A stretch of DNA of 64,000 nt from Streptomyces antimycoticus (GTDB lineage: Bacteria; Actinomycetota; Actinomycetes; Streptomycetales; Streptomycetaceae). The DNA is taken from positions 5,828,001 to 5,892,000 of the forward strand of contig NZ_BJHV01000001.1 of the NCBI RefSeq assembly GCF_005405925.1, given 5' to 3'. This document shows positions 58,399 through 64,000 of the stretch, one piece after another; the first letter of the stretch is position 1; each line of letters opens with the position of its first letter. The notes under the pieces are model-generated. The model ran no database searches, was not told the DNA's origin, and saw nothing but the letters and a program-made list of their open reading frames with translations. Made by a program: the position numbers and the translations under genes.

Positions 58399-59019
58399 TC
58401 ACCGGCCCCTGACCACGAAGTCGGCGGCCGCCCGCCCGGGGGCGACCAGCCGGGCGTTGGCCTCGTCGGAGGTGAGGACGAAGCGCTCGGCCACCTCGCG
58501 CGGCTTGCCGAACCGCTCATGGCGGTCGATCAGCCGGCGCACCCGCTCCTCGGTGTCCAGGTCGACCCACCAGGTCTCGTCCAGCAGCTCGCGGACCGGG
58601 AGCCAGGGGGCGTCGTCCAGCAGCAGATAGTTCCCCTCGGTGATCACCAGCGGGATCTCCGGCGGCACCGGGATGGTGCCCGCGACGGGCTGTTCCAGCT
58701 CACGGTCGAACCCCGGCGCGTAGACGACCTCCTCGGCGCGCGGCGCCCGCAGCCGCCGCAGCAGCGCGGTGTAGCCGTACGGGTCGAAGGTCTCCGGTGC
58801 GCCCTTGCGGCCGATCAGGCCGAGCCGGCGCAGCTCGGCGTCGGCGAGGTGGAAGCCGTCCATCGGCACCAGGACGGCCCGGTCGGCGCCGAGGGCGTTG
58901 ACCAGGTACTCGGCGAGGGTGGTCTTGCCGGCCCCGGGCGGCCCGGCGATGCCGAGCAGGCGGCGGCCGCCCGCGTCGGCCAGGCGCTGGACGCGGTCGA
59001 GGAGTTGCTGGGAGGTCAT
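58399..59019 (-). CDS. P-loop nucleoside/nucleotide kinase-like protein
   Basis: A 206-residue protein of the uridine kinase/PanK-like P-loop family. Walker A is GIAGPPGAGKTTLAEYLV; MDGFHLADAELRRLGLIGRK and the substrate loop TFDPYGYTALLRRLR follow, then VITEGNYLLLDDAPW and an Arg-rich lid (TEERVRRLIDRHERFGKPRE). Related proteins phosphorylate fructose, nucleosides or pantothenate; the substrate here is unknown. I chose the ATG at 59019. It is convergent with hemB. Confidence 0.86.
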   Translation of the reverse strand: MTSQQLLDRVQRLADAGGRRLLGIAGPPGAGKTTLAEYLVNALGADRAVLVPMDGFHLADAELRRLGLIGRKGAPETFDPYGYTALLRRLRAPRAEEVVYAPGFDRELEQPVAGTIPVPPEIPLVITEGNYLLLDDAPWLPVRELLDETWWVDLDTEERVRRLIDRHERFGKPREVAERFVLTSDEANARLVAPGRAAADFVVRGR

Positions 59020-59237
59020 GGCGGGCGCTTTCGGTGGCTTTCGGGAATCGGCACGATCCACTATCCGGCCTGCGGCCCGGCCCCGCGGCTGCCGGTAGAC
59101 GGGGCGGCAGGCGGGCAGCCGGGGGAATTTCCAGAAATCTCGGCAGAGGGGCACATCCCTTGACCCCTTTCACGCGTCAGATGAGAGAGCGGCCCTGCGA
59201 TGTGGCCGCACGCATGGGGCATTTGGAGATATTCACG

Positions 59238-60131
59238 TTGAAAACCGGCATGAAGGGTCTACGTCGCGTATCCGCGGTCGCGATCACCGCTGGAGCCGTG
59301 CTGACGGCGGGGGCGTTCACCGCCTCCGCGCAGGCCGCGACGACCGCTACTCCCACGATCGCCGCCAAGGGCGGGTTCGTGATGAACAACGGCACGGGAA
59401 AGAGCCTTTTCACCAAGGCCGCGGACACCCGTCGGTCCACCGGCTCCACCACCAAGATCATGACTGCCCGGGTGGTGCTCGCACAGCCGAATCTCAACCT
59501 GGACGCCAAGGTCACGGTCCAGAAGGCGTACAGCGACTACATCGTCGACAACAACTGGGCCTCCTCGGCCAAGCTGATCGTCGGCGACAAGGTCACCGTC
59601 CGCCAGCTGCTGTACGGGCTGATGCTGCCGTCCGGCTGTGACGCGGCGTACGCGCTGGCGGACAAGTTCGGCACCGGTTCCACCCGGGCCGCGCGGGTGA
59701 AGTCGTTCATCGGCAAGATGAACACCACGGCCAAGTCCCTCGGGCTGACGAACACCCACTTCGACTCGTTCGACGGCATCGGGCACGGCGCCAACTACTC
59801 GACGCCGCGCGATCTGACCAAGCTGGCCAGCAGCGCGATGAAGTACTCCACGTTCCGTACGGTCGTGAAGACGAAGTCGACCAAGCAGAAGGTGACCACG
59901 AAGAGCGGCGGCTACCGCTACATGTCGTGGACCAACACCAACAATCTGCTGGGCAGCTATTCGGGCACCATCGGCGTCAAGACCGGCTCGGGTCCGGAGG
60001 CCAAGTACTGCCTGGTCTTCGCCGCCACCCGGAACGGGAAGACGATGATCGGCACCGTCCTCGCCTCCTCCTCGGTGGACAACCGCACGGCGGACGCGAA
60101 GAAGATCATGGACTACGGCTTCAAGCAGTAG
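59238..60131 (+). CDS. D-alanyl-D-alanine carboxypeptidase (secreted)
   Basis: A 297-residue S11-type penicillin-binding protein. The signal peptide ends GAFTASAQA. The active-site motifs are STTK (Ser nucleophile and Lys), SGC in MLPSGCDAAYALAD and KTGSG. It trims the terminal D-Ala of peptidoglycan stem peptides. TTG at 59238 is chosen because GGAGA lies 9 nt upstream; ATG 59250 is the next candidate. A strong bidirectional terminator follows. Confidence 0.9.
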   Translation: MKTGMKGLRRVSAVAITAGAVLTAGAFTASAQAATTATPTIAAKGGFVMNNGTGKSLFTKAADTRRSTGSTTKIMTARVVLAQPNLNLDAKVTVQKAYSDYIVDNNWASSAKLIVGDKVTVRQLLYGLMLPSGCDAAYALADKFGTGSTRAARVKSFIGKMNTTAKSLGLTNTHFDSFDGIGHGANYSTPRDLTKLASSAMKYSTFRTVVKTKSTKQKVTTKSGGYRYMSWTNTNNLLGSYSGTIGVKTGSGPEAKYCLVFAATRNGKTMIGTVLASSSVDNRTADAKKIMDYGFKQ

Positions 60132-60148
60132 GCGGGGTCCGAGGCGAA

Positions 60149-60192
60149 CAAGGGCCTGCCCCACGACCGTCCGGCCGTGGGGCAGGCCCTTG
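60149..60192. terminator. Bidirectional terminator
   Basis: Perfect 17-bp stem CAAGGGCCTGCCCCACG / CGTGGGGCAGGCCCTTG with a 10-nt loop, between convergent genes. Confidence 0.95.
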
Positions 60193-60202
60193 GCCGTCTC
60201 CC

Positions 60203-60787
60203 TCAGCGCACCGCGCTCCAGGAGTGCGCCACATCCACCACGACCCGCCCGTCCGTCTGGAAGACGCGGAACGGCAGCCGTGCGCGCACGCCCAGGCCGA
60301 CCTGGGTCTCGCCCTCGAAGCTGGCGCCGAAGCGGGTGTCCCGGAAGGTCTGGTACCCGGCGACGTTCACCCCCGGCAGCGGCTTGCGCGCCCGCCCCGG
60401 ATACGACTCCCCGCCGGTCCCCGGGTCGTAGCTCGGCGCGGCCACATGGATGTCCAGGATCGCCCCGCCGCCGACCGGGATCTCCTCGCCCGAGCCGTCC
60501 TGGTACAGGGTGTCCACGTAGGCCACGCGGTAGCCGACGCGATCGGCGGCCGTGGCGCCCTTCACGTCGAACACCATGCGGTCGTAGCAGGCGTGCCGGC
60601 CGGTCCTGATGCTCCCCAGCGGTGTGTGGCCCGCGGGCTGGGCCGTCTTCTCGCCGCTGCCCCAGCCGGTCTCACAGGCCGCCGCCCCGGCCGCGGCCGG
60701 AGTGACGGCCCCCGCCGCTCCCGCCGTCGCCGCCAGCGCGCCGCCCGCGAGCACCATCGCCGCGAGTGCGGTCCCCCACCGTCGCAT
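60203..60787 (-). CDS. Secreted AMIN-like domain protein
   Basis: A 194-residue secreted protein. The signal peptide is MRRWGTALAAMVLAGGALAA followed by an Ala-rich cleavage region. The mature part has one Cys pair (ACETGWGS; GRHACYDRMVFD) and an all-beta pattern (VGYRVAYVDTLYQDGSGEEI; GAILDIHVAAPSYD; GLGVRARLPFRVFQTDGRVV) like the AMIN-like domain of actinobacterial wall proteins. ATG 60787 is chosen because GGGGGC lies 7 nt upstream; a TTG at 60793 is too close. The wall ligand is unknown. Confidence 0.8.
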   Translation of the reverse strand: MRRWGTALAAMVLAGGALAATAGAAGAVTPAAAGAAACETGWGSGEKTAQPAGHTPLGSIRTGRHACYDRMVFDVKGATAADRVGYRVAYVDTLYQDGSGEEIPVGGGAILDIHVAAPSYDPGTGGESYPGRARKPLPGVNVAGYQTFRDTRFGASFEGETQVGLGVRARLPFRVFQTDGRVVVDVAHSWSAVR

Positions 60788-60993
60788 GGTCAAGCCCCCA
60801 ATGGTCTGTTGATGACAGGTGATTCACGGGGTTGGACGGGCCGGGATGGCGAGAGGTTGTCCGGGTCCGGGAAATGTGTCGTGAATGCTACGTGCGCGAC
60901 GGTACGCCTGACGTTCCGTCGGGGGTTATCCCCGGACGGGTCGGCCGGTTGCCCGGATGGGAGGCAGAAGCCGGTTCGACAAGGCTTGTGCAC

Positions 60994-62489
60994 ATGAGAC
61001 CGACGACCGGCAGAACCGCCGCACTGGCCCTCGCCACCGCCGCCACCGCATCCCTCCTCGGCAGCGCGTCCGCGGACGCGACGCCGGGACCGCTGGCCGA
61101 TCCGACCGCCGCCGCGCTCAGCTGGGGGGCCTGCGAGGGCACCGGGCTCGACCCCCGGCAGGAATGCGCCACGCTCACGGTGCCGCTGGACCACCGCGAC
61201 CCCGGCGGCAAGCGGATCTCCCTCGCCGTATCCCGTATCCCCAGCGAGCGGCCACAGGCCCGCCGGGGCACCCTGCTGCTGATCCCGGGCGGCCCCGGAT
61301 CCACGGGGCTGGAGCGGCCCAGCACGCTCGGCAAGCGGCTGCCGCGGTCGGTGCGGGACGCCTATGACATCGTCAGCTTCGACCCGCGCGGCATGGGGCG
61401 GTCCACGCACACCGGATGCGGTCTGGACACCGGCGATCTGTCGCTGCTCGCCTCCCGCCCCTGGCCCGCCCCCGGCGGGGACATCACGCAGAACGTCACC
61501 ACCGGCCGCCGCATCGCCGACACCTGCGCCCGCAACGGCGGTCAGCTGCTGCGCACCATCAGCACCGTCAACGAGGCCCGGGACATCGACAGCATCCGCC
61601 GGGCGCTCGGCGAGCGGAAGCTGTCCGCATGGGGCGTCTCCTACGGGACGTATGTGGGCTCCGTCTACGCGCAGATGTTCCCCGAGCACACCGACCGCTG
61701 GGTGCTGGACAGCAATGACGACCCGGACCCGGAGCGGGTGGAGCGCCGCTGGCTGGCGAACTACGCCGTCGGCGTCGAGGACACCTTCCCGGACTTCGCC
61801 GCCTGGGCCTCCGCCCCGAACAGCCCCGTCCGGCTCGCCGGGACCCCCGACGGGGTGCGCAGCCGGGTGCTGGACCTCGCCGCCCGGCTGGACGCGGAGC
61901 CGCTGCCGTGGCCCGGCGCCAACCCGCCCGAGCTGAACGGCAACGCACTGCGCCAGAGCATGCTGAACGCCCTCTACTCCCGGGACGACTTCGAGGACCT
62001 GGCCAGGCTGATCGTGGACGCGGACGCCGGTAAGGCGCCCGGCGCGGCACCGGCCGACCCGCCCCAGGACGCCGCGGCCGTGTCCCTCGCGACCATCTGC
62101 AACGACGTGGAGTGGCCCACGTCCGTGCCGGACTACGCGCGGGATGTGGCCGCCAGCCGTAAGAGCCACCCGCTCACCGCGGGCATGCCGGTGAACGTCA
62201 CGCCCTGCTCGTTCTGGCATGACACGCCGCGCGACAAGCCGGTGCGGATCACCGATCAGGGGCCGTCGAACGTGCTGCTGGTGCAGAACAAGCGCGATGT
62301 GGCCACCCCGTACAGCGGGGCGCTGAACCTGCGGCGTGCCTACGGCGACCGGGCCCGGATGGTCAGCGTGGACGCGATGGGGCATGGCGCGGCCTATGTG
62401 GTGAACAACGGCAGCGCCTGCGCGGACCGGAAGGTCACGGACTTCCTGCTGAAGGGGAGCGGCCGAAGCACGATGTGCTCTGCCGGTGA
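60994..62489 (+). CDS. Secreted tripeptidyl aminopeptidase-like alpha/beta hydrolase (sequence frameshift near the end)
   Basis: A ~498-residue secreted S33-family hydrolase. The signal peptide is MRPTTGRTAALALATAATAS and onward. The oxyanion region is LLLIPGGPGSTGLERPS, nucleophile Ser in WGVSYGTYVGSVYAQMF, Asp in VQNKRDVATPYSGA, His in AMGHGAAYVVN. The frame as given runs on antisense into argS. Adding one C at 62463-62464 gives the ending PKHDVLCR and a stop at 62489, with a final Cys as in relatives, so I place the end there. It releases peptides or trims N-termini outside the cell. Confidence 0.82.
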
Positions 62490-62534
62490 GGAGCGCGGGG
62501 GTGAGGAGCGCGATACGCACCTGATGAACGTGCG

Positions 62535-62566
62535 GCGCCCCGCTCCCTGTCGCAGGGGCGGGGCGC
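62535..62566. terminator. Bidirectional terminator
   Basis: Stem GCGCCCCGC / GCGGGGCGC with an additional inner CCCTG/CAGGG pairing, between the hydrolase and argS. Confidence 0.85.
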
Positions 62567-62582
62567 TTCACGGTCAGCCGGC

Positions 62583-64000
62583 TCAGAGGCGCTCGGGGGT
62601 GCGGATGCCCAGCAGGGTCATGCCCTGCCGCAGCGTCCGCGCCGTGATGTCGCACAGGAAGAGGCGGTTCTCCACCTGGGACGGGCCGCCCTCGGCCTTC
62701 AGAACCGGGCACTGGTCGTAGAAGGTCGTGTAGAGCGAGGCCAGCTGGTAGAGATACCCGGCCAGCTTGTGCGGCTCGAACCCGGCGGCCACCTCGCGCA
62801 GCGTCTCCCCGAACTGGTCGAGGTGCAGGCCCAGCGCCCGCTCGGCCGGGGCCAGCGGAAGCTCCGGGTGGGCCAGCGCCCGCTGTCCCTCATCGGCGCG
62901 GCGCAGGATCGACTGGATCCGGGCGTACGCGTACTGGAGGTAGACCGAGGTGTCCCCGTTGAGCGAGACCATCTGGTCGAGGTCGAACTTGTAGTCCCGC
63001 GAGGCGGAGGTGGACAGATCCGCGTACTTCACCGCGCCGACGCCGACCTGGGCGCCGCGCTCGAGGATCTCCTCCTCGGTGAGGCCGAGCTTCTCGCTCT
63101 TCTCCCGGACCACGGCCGCGGCCCGCTCGGTGGCCTCGTCCAGCAGGTCCTCCAGCCGCACCGTCTCGCCCGCGCGGGTCTTGAACGGCTTGCCGTCCTT
63201 GCCCAGGACGGTGCCGAAGGCGAGCTGGACGGCGTGCACCTGGTCATTGAGCCAGCCGATCCGGCGGGCGGTCTCGAAGACCATCCTGAAGTGCAGCGAC
63301 TGGCGGGCGTCCACCACATACAGCAGGGTGTCGGCCTTCAGATGCTGCACCCGGTCGCGGATCGCGGAGAGGTCGGTGGCCGCATAGCCGAAGCCGCCGT
63401 CGGACTTCTGGACGATCAGCGGCACCGGATTGCCCTCGGGGCCCTTGATGTCGTCGAAGAAGACGCACAGCGCACCCTCGGAGCGAACGGCGACGCCGGA
63501 CTCCTCCAGCAGCCGGCAGGTCTCGGCCAGCATGTCGTTGTAACCCGACTCGCCGACCACATCGGGGTCGTGGATCTCGATGTCCAGCTTGTCGAAGACC
63601 GAGTAGAAGTAGATCTTCGACTCGTCCACGAACTTCCGCCACAGGGCGATGGTCTCCTCGTCGCCCGCCTGGAGATCCACCACCCGCCGCCGGGACCGCT
63701 CCTTGAACTCCGGGTCGGCGTCGAAGAGCGCCCGCGCGGCCTTGTACAGCCGGTTCAGATTGGACATGGCCTCCTCGCCGGAGGAGGCGTCCTTGTGGTC
63801 CAGCTCATGCGGGTGCTCGATCAGATACTGGATGAGCATGCCGAACTGGGTGCCCCAGTCGCCGATGTGGTGGCGGCGGACCACCTTCTCGCCCGCGAAC
63901 TCCAGAATCCGCACCACCGCGTCGCCGATCACCGCCGAGCGCAGATGGCCGACGTGCATCTCCTTGGCCACATTGGGCTGGGCGTAGTCGATCACGGTGG
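62583..64000 (-). CDS. argS: Arginyl-tRNA synthetase, 5' end outside the window
   Basis: The C-terminal ~472 residues of a class I synthetase. The HIGH-type motif is [40 protein letters not shown] is typical of ArgRS, with the KMSKS-equivalent [19 protein letters not shown] and the anticodon-binding helical domain ([35 protein letters not shown]). It charges tRNA-Arg. The reading frame is open to the right edge, so the N-terminal additional domain lies beyond. Confidence 0.96.
   Translation of the reverse strand, partial: TVIDYAQPNVAKEMHVGHLRSAVIGDAVVRILEFAGEKVVRRHHIGDWGTQFGMLIQYLIEHPHELDHKDASSGEEAMSNLNRLYKAARALFDADPEFKERSRRRVVDLQAGDEETIALWRKFVDESKIYFYSVFDKLDIEIHDPDVVGESGYNDMLAETCRLLEESGVAVRSEGALCVFFDDIKGPEGNPVPLIVQKSDGGFGYAATDLSAIRDRVQHLKADTLLYVVDARQSLHFRMVFETARRIGWLNDQVHAVQLAFGTVLGKDGKPFKTRAGETVRLEDLLDEATERAAAVVREKSEKLGLTEEEILERGAQVGVGAVKYADLSTSASRDYKFDLDQMVSLNGDTSVYLQYAYARIQSILRRADEGQRALAHPELPLAPAERALGLHLDQFGETLREVAAGFEPHKLAGYLYQLASLYTTFYDQCPVLKAEGGPSQVENRLFLCDITARTLRQGMTLLGIRTPERL

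Noticed and set aside
62490..62721. Extension of the hydrolase frame antisense into argS
   Set aside because: A single missing base at 62463-62464 explains it; the corrected frame ends at 62489 with a plausible C-terminal Cys.

Overview
High-GC actinobacterial chromosome, almost certainly Streptomyces. The 16S-23S-5S operon has no spacer tRNA. The gene set also points there: sigE-cseABC, bldN-rsbN, bdtA, disA-radA, rex-hemACDB and GTG/TTG starts. Most of the window is conserved core chromosome with one small mobile island.

Layout. (1) 1-4.8 kb: the start of a probable NACHT-type NTPase, a secreted M23 peptidase with a Lys/Ala/Pro repeat, a divergent TetR/MFS efflux pair with a long inverted operator, and an AraC/VOC pair. 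(2) 4.8-8.4 kb: the cell-envelope stress operon sigE-cseA-cseB-cseC (minus strand), then mutY and a membrane protein. (3) 10.7-14.3 kb: a composite element bounded by two broken, inverted IS630-type copies with perfect 19-bp ends. It carries a PadR regulator, a membrane protein and a PAP2 phosphatase and sits exactly on the disA stop codon. (4) 14.3-25 kb: disA, radA, a membrane protein fusing a sigma-factor-like region, a zinc anti-sigma motif and an extracytoplasmic BACON domain, then a Ppx/GppA-type protein, a sugar isomerase, a TetR regulator and ilvD. (5) 25-35 kb: two paralogous Ser/Thr kinases with beta-propeller sensor ends, a small SH3 protein, a SulP transporter, proC, and trpS behind a Trp-rich leader peptide and attenuator. 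(6) 35-40.8 kb: an rRNA operon. (7) 40.8-51.9 kb: HAD, MFS, acuC, a phosphatase-like gene, bdtA, ribosomal bS22, an epimerase, an acyltransferase, then the developmental pair bldN-rsbN. (8) 52.3-58.4 kb: the redox-controlled rex-hemA-hemC-hemD-hemB operon with a Rex operator over its promoter. (9) 58.4-64 kb: a P-loop kinase, a D-Ala-D-Ala carboxypeptidase, two secreted proteins and the 3' part of argS.

Quality warning. At least eleven single-base deletions in G or C runs break otherwise intact conserved genes (including ilvD, proC, the ppx-type gene, both kinase-region reading frames and a TetR gene). They look like uncorrected sequencing or assembly errors, so I annotate these as single genes and not as pseudogenes.

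How the parts relate. Several loci sense the envelope or redox state and feed transcription: CseBC/SigE, the sigma/anti-sigma/BACON fusion, the two kinases, Rex and BldN/RsbN. DisA (c-di-AMP) sits downstream of radA.
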